From: Nymphalis io
Taxonomy: Eukaryota > Arthropoda > Insecta > Lepidoptera > Nymphalidae
Assembly: GCF_905147045.1 (NCBI RefSeq)
Contig: NC_065907.1
Coordinates: forward strand, 806,001-870,000
DNA length: 64,000 nt
Direction of reading: 5' to 3'
The position numbers were made by a program, and so were the translations under genes. The first letter of the stretch is position 1. The number at the start of each line of letters is the position of its first letter. This document shows positions 42,969 through 54,173 of the stretch, one piece after another. A model generated the notes under the pieces. The model made no database searches and was not told where the DNA came from. It saw only the letters and a program-made list of their open reading frames with translations.

Positions 42969-43152
42969 GGCGAGTAGTGGGGAGTTAAACAGTCAAACGA
43001 GCTCACATTACTCAGTCACAAAATGCAATCAGTGATTTACATCATATTGTAACAATCCCATATCTTTTACGTTCATTAGATTGTGAATATTTTAACAAGC
43101 AAGTCGACGCACGTTAAAAAGTTACACAAAAAAGCAAACGGTAAGCGATATA

Positions 43153-43454
43153 AGATAACTTGATTGCATTCTAATCACGGCGTCCCTCATTCGACAGATG
43201 ACATTTAATTAGAGCGAGATAGCCTTCCTGTTTTACTCTCGAAACGTCTAAAGTAGATAAGATAGACAAGGATAAGTCATAGGGACGGCTCCAATGTTTA
43301 CAAAGATAAAGTTAGTCGATATCTCAAACTAAACTAAGACTCGAATGGTCTTGATATATGTATGACTCAGAAATACACCGTTATATAAGATAAGTTGTAT
43401 ATTTGGAAGTTCTTCAAGAAGAGCCTAATTTAAAAATGATGTTATTAAAGATAA
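43153..43454 (+). promoter_or_regulatory. Cluster of seven same-strand WGATAR sites
   Basis: AGATAA or AGATAG at 43153, 43217, 43255, 43260, 43304, 43388 and 43449, all on the plus strand, plus a near match GGATAA at 43270. GATA factors bind this motif. Clustering suggests an enhancer, but AT-rich composition raises the background. Confidence 0.3.
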
Positions 43455-43696
43455 GTATATTGTTTTCACTGAAACGAATTTATGTCTGATCTATGTACCT
43501 GATTACTGGGCGATTGTACGGAACTTGCACCGGTTTCCATCGTCGCAGTTTTTATGTATCTATTTACTATTATATTATAAAGCTGAAGAATTCATTAATT
43601 AGTTCAAACGAGGTAATTCGAAGATGTATTTGATAAAATCATATTGCATTTGGCCGAGGGAAACAATAGACGTGGTTGTGGTAGGATGCAAACCCA

Positions 43697-43983
43697 CGCG
43701 GTAGATGGATCATCAGATATTCTACCGCCAAACAGAAATATTCAATATTGCTGCGTTTCGGTTTAAAGGGTGAGACAGTGTAACTACATAAGGAATAAAA
43801 CATCCAATGCGCCATCCATCTTGCGAACTAAAATGTTTTATGGAATTATTTAAATAATTAAATTATTTAAATGGAAGGAATGGTTACAAGATATATCTTA
43901 CAGTGCTAATGTCTATGGGCGGTGTTGATCACATACCATTCAGTAGCCCATTTGCATTCTACCACGATATTTTATAAAAAAAA
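43697..43983 (+). mobile_element. Family B retroposon, diverged, with AT insertion
   Basis: tcatcagatattctaccgcc, ttgctgcgtttcggtttaaa, atcttacagtgctaatgtct and accattcagtagcccatttg, then an A tail. A duplicated aattatttaaat motif at 43846-43872 is inserted in the middle. Confidence 0.75.
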
Positions 43984-44693
43984 TCTGCAGTTCTTTAATT
44001 TATACTATATTTCACTTCATATCATAATACGGTAAGGAATGAGCTAAGATTTCGAGCGTCAGATGAGCAAGCGTAAGATTTCGAGCGTCAGATGACATCA
44101 GCGTAAGATTTGTTATTGTAAGTGATGTGTGAGTAAGTTCGGCACACGTTAGGGGCTAACTCAACTGAGAGCCCACATGTTTATACATCAATTATTGTGA
44201 TACCTTGGTACTCACACTATCAAATAATGAAAAAACATAAGCTTCGAACGTTATATTTCATTCTTTTCGAATATTTTAGTGGCGTTAAGTCTGTTGTCAA
44301 GAAAATTTCTCGATGAATAAGTATTTTGATTTAAAAATAACAACTATATATAATTTTCTGTTGATTTAAAACTGTTTCCTGAATATTTACGTCTGTATCT
44401 TTAGCACGTATCTATTTTCGCGTAATCTATTTTGGTAAATAAAAATACATATATTCCGACCAGGAATTCCAATTCTGCGGTTTGTTATGTTTTTTAAATG
44501 TCGTTAGTACAGGATTTACGATGTGGATGATCTCACGATTTCAAATAAGAACATCTTAAAATATCATAAAGTGTAAAAATATACTAATAACTAACAATAA
44601 TATGTTTTAATTCATACATATGTTTAATAATGGCACGTTAAACATCGGAAATTATGTAAACAAGGAAATTATTTAAAACATGGTACACAATAC
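43984..44693. other. Non-coding, with a tandem duplication
   Basis: Contains the 29/30-bp tandem repeat at 44045-44110; otherwise AT-rich. Confidence 0.4.
44045..44110. repeat. Tandem duplication, 29-30 bp unit
   Basis: taagatttcgagcgtcagat with its downstream 9-10 bases is repeated twice (44045-44073, 44074-44103), and a third partial unit (taagatt) follows. Confidence 0.95.
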
Positions 44694-44870
44694 AGCTCGG
44701 AGGGGCTCTGCCGAGCTACGAGAGGGGCCGCGGATTCGTAATATCGACACGATCCCGTAGCCTCTTCGTTCCTTGCCGAGGACGGCTATCGCTGTGTGTA
44801 TAGTGGGTAAGAATCCCACATAACCTTAAGGGTACCATTCTGAAGGATTCCACTGGGTGAAAAAGCAGTA
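44694..44870 (-). repeat. Repeat family I, copy 1
   Basis: GC-rich block containing, on the minus strand, GAAGAGGCTACGGGATCGT, also present at 56508-56526 on the plus strand, with similar neighbours (gccgtcctc). A short GCTCGG/CCGAGC hairpin lies at 44695-44716. Probably a LINE 3' region. Confidence 0.55.
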
Positions 44871-44916
44871 CACAATATAAAATAATGAAAACATTATAGC
44901 TGATTAACAGCAGTGA

Positions 44917-45093
44917 TTATTTCATATAGGTGTTGAACTGAATAGTTTTGTTTGCAAAACGAGCCAGGTTAAGCGATGAAAGGATTGTTTTATTTCTAAG
45001 ATAATTCTCTGTGACGTCACCGCAATAATATCCATGTATTTTAATATTATCTCGATGATTGTCAAAGGCAATACTCTTTAAGTCATGTGACAT
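44917..45093 (-). CDS. Unidentified minus-strand ORF fragment
   Basis: In-frame ATG at about 45093 to TAA near 44917: residues include MSHDLKSIAFDNHRDNIKIH and YYCGDVTENYLRNKTILSSL. The frame is open further upstream to a possible acceptor ctatag at about 45124. Composition is protein-like, but no homology is recognised and no second signal supports it. A transposon fossil is as likely as an exon. Confidence 0.2.
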   Translation of the reverse strand: MSHDLKSIAFDNHRDNIKIHGYYCGDVTENYLRNKTILSSLNLARFANKTIQFNTYMK

Positions 45094-45384
45094 CGACGTA
45101 TCGTGAGTGGCTTTAGTAAACACTATAGTTATCGCGAGCTGCGCTCAACCAACATCTATTTTACGACTACCTATTGTCCTCAACATCTGTCATGTCACTT
45201 TTAAGATATCGAGATTTGTTTCAGAATATTCAGAGTAATTATTGCAGTCGTTATCTTCAGATATTTCAATAAATGAATTTCAAGTTCATATTATAAATGT
45301 ATTTTATTTACAGGTTATGTAAATTTATTGTATATGATTATTATATGAATATATTTGACGGAAGTGTAACTTCCTTTTTGTTAA

Positions 45385-45485
45385 TATATAGGTAGGTGGA
45401 CTATCAGATAGGCCACCTGGTATTGTCCATGGTAATCCATCGCCCATAGACATTGGTGCCGTAAGCACAAAACCCTAGCGTCAAG
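45385..45485 (-). mobile_element. Family B retroposon, internally deleted
   Basis: tataggtaggtggactatca, aggccacctgg and catagacattggtgccgtaa join directly to gcacaaaaccctagcgtc, so the middle of the element is missing. Confidence 0.65.
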
Positions 45486-46179
45486 TAATGGTTTACGCGA
45501 CGTCATCTTTGGTTATTCTTGGTAGAATCTATTCGGCGGTAGCTTTACATTCAACAAAGAGCCTGTTGATTAAATGTTTTATGACTATTTGTAAAAAAAT
45601 TTAAACTACCAACATTTTGTCAAAGTTTTGGCGGAAGTTGAAAATAATAATTTAATATTGATAACCGATTCATCGATATTCAGCAGGCTCTGGATAGTGA
45701 CGCGTGTATTTGTTCCTTAATCTATTTCTATAACCTAAATAAAAATCTAGTGATAGCTAGTTTTCTTCTTTTTGTTAAATAATAATAATTCATTTAATTT
45801 TCCTGTTTTTTATTTTCAAAAGCTTTACTTATTGTAACTGGATTTTGATAAAGCCTTCTTTACCCCTATACCTTATTTATGCAATGATTTAACGTTTGTT
45901 TGGAGTATGAAGTAAGTATATAGTTTTTTTTTAATTTCCTTCATGAACATTTAAACTAAAAACTTTAAAAAATATTTCAATATTTTCAATACGTATATGG
46001 TTGTTTTTAGAGTAGTTGTTTATATCTAAATATAATTAAAAATTTAAGCTTCGCTAAGTTTTGAATTCGTTTTTTATTTAATTTTTTTTAATTAAGAATT
46101 TTTTTTTGGTCTTTGTTATGTTTTTCGTTTCGCAACTCGACCGCTTTAATCGCTTTAAGATAAAAAATTATAATGATAA
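45486..46179. other. Non-coding, AT-rich
   Basis: No gene, no placed repeat. Confidence 0.4.
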
Positions 46180-46495
46180 GTGCTGTCAATTCATCGACCC
46201 TGGGATAAAAATATTGTGACGAAACTAAGATTAAACTGTTTAAAATGTATCTATATTTATTTCTTTGATCGTTTTTCTTGTCTCGGATATTTTTCTATTG
46301 TTGTAATTAACCCCTCCTCTTACAACCTGGATTCCTTTAAACGAGGCGTGAAGAGGGATCTTGCGGGCCGGCAAGGCGGGAGCGGCTAGTGCAGAACATT
46401 CTTCCTGACTGTACTAGCAGTCGTCGCGTTTGGACTCCACTACCACTTACCATCAGGTGGATTGGAGCCATTTGCCCGCTATATATATAAAAAAA
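46180..46495 (+). pseudogene. LINE C-terminus and 3' UTR (CR1/Jockey-type), truncated
   Basis: The frame ends NPSSYNLDSFKRGVKRDLAG, RQGGSG and stop, the typical C-terminus of such RT proteins. The 3' UTR follows (gtgcagaacattcttcctga; cacttaccatcaggtgg; catttgcccgct), ending in TATATAAAAAAA. The upstream part is decayed. Homologous to 52505-52770. Confidence 0.75.
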
Positions 46496-47465
46496 ATAAG
46501 TTTAATTTATCTGTATTTAGTATTACATGAATTTGTTATAACTACTTTTTTTTTTCTTTTTTTTAATTACAAGCGGTGTTTACCTATTATTAATTGTTAC
46601 ACTATTCTATTTGTTTTTTTTTAATGTTTTAAGTGTTGTTTTTTAGTATATAGATCTGTTGGTAAACCTTAATAAATAAATAATTGTTTGGACACACAAT
46701 AATCGATTCAGTTTCACGTATATTTACCAAGCTTTATTTAAAAAAAAATAGTATATACTGTAAATTATATATATACATAAATATATTATATACATACAAA
46801 TCTGACATAGATTTGTAGTTATAAGCCGTTCATATTTCTTCATTTGCATGTTGTTAATCAACTTTCGTACTTTGCATTGCAGCTTTAAACATTCCAATTA
46901 AATGTGTAGTGTATTTTGTTAATTTTCATATTATATTTGTGACTAATTCTAATAATTTGGTTCCAACCTACTTACGATTAAACGAATACAACGATCGAGA
47001 TTGCTATTTTAGTACCGATGGCTATTGTATTACGATAATGTCAACAGTCTGATTCAGAGCCATTCGTAGTCTGTTTAAGGTCCTACTATTGACGTCACTG
47101 GGAACAATGGGCTGTATCCATCGGATTTGGTAGTCGATCTTCGTCGAACTCCGGCTTATCACGTAGACAGTTTCACGTATAGCCAGTACTACTTGCGGAA
47201 CGAATAGAGATGAAAAATTAAAGCGATTTACTAATAGTTCTGCTTTATTATGTACTATAAACAGTTCTTGATTAATATATCTTTATTCATAATAAAACAC
47301 TTTTCCGCAACTACATACATCCATTTTAATATTTCTTCTAAAGTTCCGATAACAATTTTGCCGATATACGAAATAATGTTTTTTTCCATAATCGATATCA
47401 TAATAAATACATTACATCTTAGATCTCAACCAAAGATGTCGCGTCAATCGAGAAATATCTATAGT
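46496..47465. other. Non-coding
   Basis: 46610-46685 ends in ttggtaaaccttaataaata and aataa, which may be another retroelement tail. No gene. Confidence 0.35.
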
Positions 47466-47818
47466 AATAATAATGTCCTCCAGACCGATTTCGGCCACGG
47501 CGGCCAATCTCAAGTGAGATTAGCCAACTACGCAGGAGATATTATATTGCACAAACACAGGTGCACTCTCCATTCCCTAACTCTCGTAATTCGATGGGAC
47601 GGCAATCCGGACACGACCGGAAATATTTCAGGCACAGGACCAACGGCTTTACATACTTTCCGACTGCACTTCAAACTTCCGGGCCGCTACTGAGAATTTT
47701 CTGACAGAAAAAATACAGAAAAACCCAATAACTTTTTATTGGCACGACCTGGGAGTTGAACCCAGGACCTCCGGATCTGCGACCTTGCATCAAGCCACTA
47801 GACGAACGAGGCAGTCAA
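47466..47818 (-). mobile_element. SINE family C, full length
   Basis: Complete minus-strand copy: 3' end cctccagaccgatttcggcc at the left, gcacaaacacaggtgcactc, cggacacgaccggaaatatt, B box (gagttgaacccaggacc) and head (aagccactagacgaacgagg) at the right. Confidence 0.9.
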
Positions 47819-49953
47819 ATGTCTAGTAATCTATATGTGTATATAAAAGAATAATTGACTGATATATCAACACACAGTTATAACTACTGGGACTAGCACC
47901 ATGAAAGTTTGCATATGTGTTCTTTTTACATTGTAGGTTAGCACTATCGAAGGATTTTTGAAAATTTAACCCCAAAGGTAGTGAAGATGAAAGTTATAAA
48001 TTGTTTAGCATTTCTGAACTATAACACTAGTGAATGTACGATAAAACTCTAGTAGATATATATCAGCTAAGTGCATCGCATGTATAATTTTTAAATAATT
48101 GAATTTGATATAATAGAAGCCGGCCAGTGCTGAGTAGATACATACAAAAAAACATTAAATAGGAAATGTTTTCACTTAAAAAAAAGACAGTTACAACCTG
48201 AATTTGTGACATTAATGTCACGATAGACGTCTCATGATATGTCTCAAGGTAAAATAAAAGCGATAAAAATGAATTTCATTTCAATGTCGATCTCAAGGAT
48301 GTATACAGCGAGGTCTTTGCTTTTTATTTTCGCACTTGATAAAGTATTTTTAAAAAGGTAAAGTAAACATTGAAATATTTCTTTAAATGTGGAACGGTAT
48401 TCTGTTATTGTTCGTTTAGTTGACGTCGTTAATGTTTTTTGTGTTTTGTCGGTTAACAGGTTTATATATGTGTTCATTGGGTAGATTAAATAGTATGTCA
48501 TACTAGAAAAACCCGACAACAGTTGATGTGATATCGAGTTCCAACAAAGTGATTAGTATAAACACCTTCATGAAAATAATCTTAAATGTTGATCGGTCAA
48601 ACGGTGTTGAAGTATATTAATCCCAACAGATATCAATGAACATCCATTTTTATATTTAAGATGAGAGAAAGTTATCACTACCCGTATGGCGACGGAGAAC
48701 CAACAAAAAAAACAAAATAATTCCTTAGGATCTTCTTCGTTCTGGCATCTGACATGCTTATTTCCAGCCGTTCATCTTCTGCACCGGACCCGAACCGGAC
48801 CTGGACATGCGATTGATTAATATTACATTATAGAGTTATCTAATATTATATGTTACTTATAATTAGAGTCGTGTACATTTGTTTATATTGTATGAACATC
48901 ACAAGTTACTGCTCTCGTCAATGACAAATCCTGAAGCGTGTCTATCATAACTATGACCTGCGACCGTATCCTTTTTTTAGAATTTCATAAAACGCAATTG
49001 TCGGATAACAAACATTCCTGCTGATTAGGCGCTAACTACGGACTCATCTCGACAGATGTCGTGACCGGCCCGTTAATGTAATTGACATGCGAGCTCTAAT
49101 TCGTTATCGTTCGGAAAACCGGTGAGCTTAGACTTTTCCAACAAAAGATTTTCTGTTTTTTTTTTTACATGTGTAACAGTTCAAGTGCGTCATAATTAAA
49201 TATGTCTTGTCGTTAATGCCTTTTACATAGCGAAAGCCACGTTGTAGAAAGGCCTAGCAGATCTTAAATGCGTATGCCGTAATATCTGATTTGATGTACA
49301 TATTTTTATCGGCTTAAGCGCAATTATTATTGCAATCAGCTTTGAGTTACCTACTTCTATGGTGGTAACAAATAAAGCAATGAAAGCATTCCTAACGAGT
49401 ATTGGTGACAGTCGGGCAGACGGCTGTAAAAATCCTATTTTTCAACGTGTTTTAAAATACACAGCAACGACCCCGAATTTATCGCATCAGCGCAAGCGAT
49501 TTATGATATAATTTAGGAGAGTAATAACCTAAAAAAGAAGTCGTTAACATAAAAACATAAAAATTAAGACATTGCCGTATTAAAGAGACGAATGTAAGTT
49601 TTAAACAACAAAAATTAAAAACGGTTTGTCTTTTTAAGAAAATCAAATTTTTAATTATTTTATTATGACATAAAGCATTGTATAAATTTCATCTCATAAT
49701 ATCACATCTGTAATATCTTGAATGATAAAGGGAACTTCAAAAAATATTTCTAAAATATTGTTTTATACCAAAACTAATATCGAGTAATTAGAAATGAATA
49801 CCACTGTCTCTATGTGCTGTGTTCCCTCCTGTTTCCGTTCTATTGTTTTTTAAATAATGTTACCAAATAGTTTGTAGAGCTTTAATGCAATGAATCAACA
49901 ATATATCTCATTATATCAGTTCTTTAATAACTTTTTGAATTTGATTGTTGGGT
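47819..49953. other. Non-coding, largest repeat-poor stretch
   Basis: About 2.1 kb with no element placed and no coding-like frame. Positions 49000-49130 are GC-richer. A minus-strand ORF at 48244-48519 (91 codons, lysine/threonine/leucine-rich) lacks supporting signals. Confidence 0.4.
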
Positions 49954-50266
49954 GGTCGAGATGGCCTAGTGGTTAGAACGCGTGAATCTTAACTGACGAT
50001 CGTGGGTTCAAACCCGGGCATGCACCACTGAATTGTCATGTGCTTAATTTGTGATTATAATTCATCTCGTGCTTGACGGTGAAGGAAAACATCGTGAGGA
50101 AACCTGCATGTGTCTAATTTCTTTGAAATTATGCCACATGTGTATTCTACCAACCCGCATTGGAGCAGCGTGGTGGAATAAGCTCCAAACCTTCTCCTCA
50201 AAAGGGAGAGGAGGCCTTAACCCAGCAGTGGGACATTAGCAGGCTGTTACTGTGTTACTGTTGGTT
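49954..50266 (+). mobile_element. SINE family A, full length
   Basis: Head gtcgagatggcctagtggtt (A box), gggttcaaacccgggcatgc (B box), complete body, 3' end cagcagtgggacattagcag, then a (TGTTACTG)n tail. Only a poor target-site duplication (tgttgggtgg versus tgttggttgg) is visible. Confidence 0.9.
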
Positions 50267-50796
50267 GGTGTTCAATTTTCACATTCAACTTACTGTCTTC
50301 CATTAAAATAATATTTTATCTCTATAATCCTATAATATTTTACTACGACAATCTAATTCCTTATACCTTTCTCAACTTGCGTCGCATTTCTATTTATGAT
50401 GTTCAAATATAATTATATATAACTGCTCGTATCTCATATTTACATAATAATAAATATCATAACTGTTCCAAAATTAAATAAAGTATATGCCGAATGTTCG
50501 TATATAAATTTTAAGTGGTTTGCGGTTTTTAATGTTTACCATCAGATTTATATGTACTAAAAGTTCGATTACCGAATCATACCTGATGTTTATTTAAAGA
50601 GCTGTGTCAGCTTACATCGAGTGTAATTACTATGTGATATCAGTTGGAGCTACGGCGTGGGTCGGTGTTATCGAAGGATTACGTTGTCATTCAATTTGTA
50701 CCTATGGTCGATTGTCAGCTATTCAATATTACTTAAAATCAATACATAGTCCGAAAATCGATATTTATTTGTGTCATATTACATTGTCATTTTACT
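50267..50796. other. Non-coding
   Basis: AT-rich, nothing placed. Confidence 0.4.
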
Positions 50797-51088
50797 GGTG
50801 CTAGGGCTTTGTGCAAGCTCGTCTGGGTAGGTACCACCCACTCATCAGATATTCTACCGCAAAACAGCAATACTTGATATTGTTGTGTTTCGGTTTGAAG
50901 GGTGAGCGAGCCAGTGTAATTACAGGCACAAGGGACATAAAATCTTAGTTCCCAAGGTTGGTGGCGCATTGGCTATAAGCGATGGTTGACATTTCTTACA
51001 ATGCCAATGTCTAAGGGCGTTTGGTGACCACTTACCATCAGGTGGCCCATATGCTCGTCCACCTTCCTATTCTATAAAAAAAAAAAAA
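50797..51088 (+). mobile_element. Family B retroposon, full length, young
   Basis: 5' end ctggtgctagggctttgtgc, complete body, 3' end ccaccttcctattctataaa with a long A tail. Belongs to the gctataagcg subfamily shared with 30227, 38302 and 54203. Confidence 0.9.
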
Positions 51089-51609
51089 TTCAATTCCAAA
51101 TTCGATTTACTGACGTCATGTAACTTAACTGCAAATAGTTATCCTAGATTTATATCGGAGCAACGATTGTCCTGGACTTTGGAGCTATATTATACCTTAT
51201 ATTATACAAAAAGAAGGAAAAGGATTGAACAGTTTATAAATATAATAACAAGTTTTAAGCAATGATAATTAAACTTAATGACTATTGGAGATTTGGCATA
51301 AGCTGCGCTGATCATCCGCTATCTATAAGACGGATTTTTCATTAACTTAAAAGCAAGGCATAGATGAGTAGTGTCTTACGATATTGCCTACGTATTTTTT
51401 ATATACATGCGTCTTGGTAAAATTCCGTAATATAACGATTCATAAACTTCGATTCCGATTATAAATAGTGTTAAGAATACAAAGAAGCATTCATTATCAT
51501 AAAGAAAAACGTCTGAAAAGTTGTAGTAATTTCAGCACTTCGAAGAAAATATAACGTCTACAGATTCAATGTATCGTATGAGAGAGTTGGCGTACGTCGT
51601 CTACGCTAG
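51089..51609. other. Non-coding
   Basis: AT-rich. The last 60 bp become GC-richer toward the promoter candidate at 51610. Confidence 0.35.
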
Positions 51610-51644
51610 TCAGTCTGCTGCCAGCTCTTGATAGTAACGTACGT
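51610..51644 (+). promoter_or_regulatory. Possible core promoter: initiator with imperfect DPE
   Basis: TCAGTC at 51610-51615 fits the arthropod initiator. At +28 to +33 (51639-51644) GTACGT matches RGWYVT except at the second base, and +24 is T, not G. The surrounding 100 bp is GC-rich (ctcgcgcacggcggctcagt). No TATA box. Weaker than the 32276 promoter, but 335 bp upstream of a good start codon. Confidence 0.35.
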
Positions 51645-51946
51645 AGCTCGCGCACGGCGGCTCAGTACCGGCTTGAATTATTATCAATTTAATTATCTAC
51701 CTTCGAAATAAGTTTTGCATCAGCAATAATGTAGTTTAATAAACTTTGTCGACAATTTGCTACTTTTTATAATCGTTTATAGTGGAATGTGACATTAAAC
51801 AGTTTTTGTGTAGTATTTTGGGTGATAGATGATAGTTCAAACGTAAGGTCATTGATGAGTGTTTGCATTTAAATATCTTAGAAGAAAGTCCTCGATTAAC
51901 TTTTTATTTATTTATTCAAATATTGGTGATAATTTTGATATCCAAA

Positions 51947-52033
51947 ATGGCTCGTCTAGCGACCAGTGCAGTTCAGCTTTGCCAGCGGCTTCAAGAAATG
52001 TATCCGCAAAAATTCCAGTTCCCAAATAAACAG
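51947..52033 (+). CDS. First coding exon, 29 codons, of an unidentified gene
   Basis: ATG at 51947 in an ideal insect context (CCAAAATGGC). The protein begins MARLATSAVQLCQRLQEM and ends YPQKFQFPNKQ, followed by donor CAG|GTTATT at 52033/52034. It is 87 nt, ends in phase 0, and matches the 32326-32412 exon in both length and phase. The N-terminal part would form an amphipathic helix. No in-frame acceptor precedes the ATG, so this is a first coding exon with a leader that may start near 51612. The next exon is not seen. I do not recognise the family. Confidence 0.55.
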
Positions 52034-52504
52034 GTTATTTTTTTAATTATTTTTTATTTAAAATAAAATTTGAACAATATCACGAAATAAAAAAAAAATT
52101 AGACTCGGTTGAATGTAGATTTTTTTATATTTACTTTATTTGTATTGGTTAGGTGTTATTTATTACTTCCTTGTGTTACTTTGAATAGGTCGTAATAGTA
52201 TTGTATATATGGATCATAGAAATATCAATTGTATCAAGTTCAGCGTCTGGTCCAGCCGAACGATTCTTATATGTGGAGAGAGCAAATATTTGTACCGGCA
52301 CGTCACGAATCATGTTAATATGTAAGGTATAGTGTGCTGTACGTACAGACATGCACATTTTATATGCAAACACTTAAGCAACAGCCGTGAGTTATTTATT
52401 TACATAGTTTGTTAATATTGATGTAATTTTCAGTATACGCTTACGTGGTTCGCATCTAACTGTTGTTAACTGTTAACATCTACTACTCTTTTTTAAAATG
52501 AAAC
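52034..52504. other. Presumed intron
   Basis: AT-rich after the donor, with a less AT-rich patch at 52240-52330 that carries a minus-strand ORF without support. Confidence 0.4.
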
Positions 52505-52770
52505 AAAACTCCTTTCCTTTAACTCCTTTCTTTGTCGCACTTCCAAAAAATGGAATTCCTTACCAGCTCACGTGTTCCCCTCCTCTTACAACCCGGGTTC
52601 CTTCAAACGAGGCGTGAAGAGGCATCTTGCGGGCCGGCAAGGCGAAGGCGGCTAGTGCAGAACGTTTTTCCCGTCTGTACTGGCCGTCGTCGCATTTGGA
52701 CTCTACTAACACTTACCATCAGGTGGAGTAGAGTCATTTGCCCTCCCGGCGAATATAAAAAAAAAAAAAC
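52505..52770 (+). pseudogene. LINE C-terminus and 3' UTR (CR1/Jockey-type), better preserved copy
   Basis: The frame reads WNSLPAHVFPSSYNPGSFKR, GVKRHLAGRQG, then stop. WNSLP followed by FK..VK..L is the known end of CR1/Jockey-like RT ORFs. The 3' UTR matches 46380-46495, including cacttaccatcaggtgg at 52710, and ends with a long A tail. Strongly 5'-truncated. Confidence 0.8.
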
Positions 52771-52871
52771 ATACACATCACCGAGTATATTTATTTCATG
52801 ACATTATATCATTATACATTAACACAGTAAATATTACAGTAATACAAAATTCGTACCATTGATTTTGCTAC

Positions 52872-53052
52872 CGATCCACCAGACGAACGAGAGACAAATC
52901 AATTTACACGACCCTTTTAAGTCCTTACTCCTAATCAAAATTACAATTTATTTGACTACCCGTCTTGTTGATTTTCTTACATTTTAATAAAAAGTCAAAT
53001 CAAAACCATATTTATGTACAATATACCTTTCTTAAAATTACATAGCTTACAA
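52872..53052. repeat. Dispersed repeat family G, copy 2
   Basis: Partner of 5955-6124. Both share tttatgtacaatataccttt and cttaaaattacatagcttac. The 63-codon ORF starting in it is not considered a gene. Confidence 0.65.
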
Positions 53053-53298
53053 TTAATATCAGTTAATACTTCAATTAGTTTTTCTTTATTAGTATCATAT
53101 AAATTTAAATTAATTCAAGTATTATTCGATACAGTTTCAGTTGTTTCCTGTTTCCAAATAAACTTATCTTCAATGAGACTGATTATTTTGATGATAGTCA
53201 CTTGAGGTAGGCGTTCCGCCTCCAATAAACGATTATCTGTAACGGTATTTAAATTTCCTGTAATATATAATCGTTAGTTCACGTGTATCTGTCTCTCC

Positions 53299-53469
53299 CG
53301 ACTTCAACGACGTCCTAAGCCGAGGTCCAGCCTCACAGGAGGCGCCCTTAGGACGTCCGTTTTCTTGAGCCCCTTGTGTCGCTCCCAACATCCGGCTGAG
53401 TTCAACTCGCCCATCCCTCCCGGTGACGCTGCAGAGGCCAGTAGGGCCAACAGCAACTAGACAGTTCGA
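53299..53469 (-). repeat. Interspersed repeat family F, copy 2
   Basis: Reverse complement of the 3340-3508 copy: cgtcctaagccgaggtccag, ctcacaggaggcgcccttag, gttcaactcgcccatccc and agtagggccaacagcaac. Confidence 0.7.
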
Positions 53470-53643
53470 AAAAAAAAACGTGTATCTATGATGGTGTACG
53501 TAAAGAAATTAATTAAACTTTTATTCATTTACATTACAATATATGTATTTTAACTCACAGTGAATTAGCTTGAAGGTTGTGATCTACTGACTAGTGATTA
53601 TTAACTAGGTAATATTATGAATTTGATAGCTTATTATACACAC

Positions 53644-53644
<1 letters not shown>

Positions 53645-53702
<58 letters not shown>
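53645..53702. repeat. (TA)n microsatellite
   Basis: About 25 TA units with one phase slip near its start. Confidence 0.95.
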
Positions 53703-53708
<6 letters not shown>

Positions 53709-54173
53709 AGAACCACCCACGTGACCGTCTGTCAAGCGGGAAATAAATATCAACACACACACAGGATTTTTATATTAAATTATAAATATTTCCATAATTA
53801 ATATAAACGGTAATACAGACGTAAATTAGGATTTAAATTAATAGATGTACAAGCAGTAATATGAAAACTTATATCTCGTGAATGGCAACTTATTGCCAAT
53901 TCAAATGGTAAAGAATCTATGAACAATAACGGTTGTAGATTCGTGTCATGTTGAGTGATCGACAATTAAAATTACAATTTGGTCAAATTTCTTATCTCCC
54001 TTTGTATAATATGTTAACGAAAAAAGTTATGTGATCAATATAGTTATATAAATAGTTTGCGGTAATAATCATATTACGATAGCTCAGGTAATCGACGCGG
54101 TATGTACGTTATGTAAGAATTTTAAAAGGAAATTCGTTAAATTATTGTAAGAGTCGAGTGTCGCCTTATCGAC
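53703..54173. other. Non-coding
   Basis: AT-rich between two TA microsatellites; nothing recognised. Confidence 0.4.

Noticed and set aside
47250..47693. 147-codon ORF, the longest in the window
   Set aside because: Its second half is the antisense of SINE C and its first half is AT-driven low-complexity sequence; no gene.
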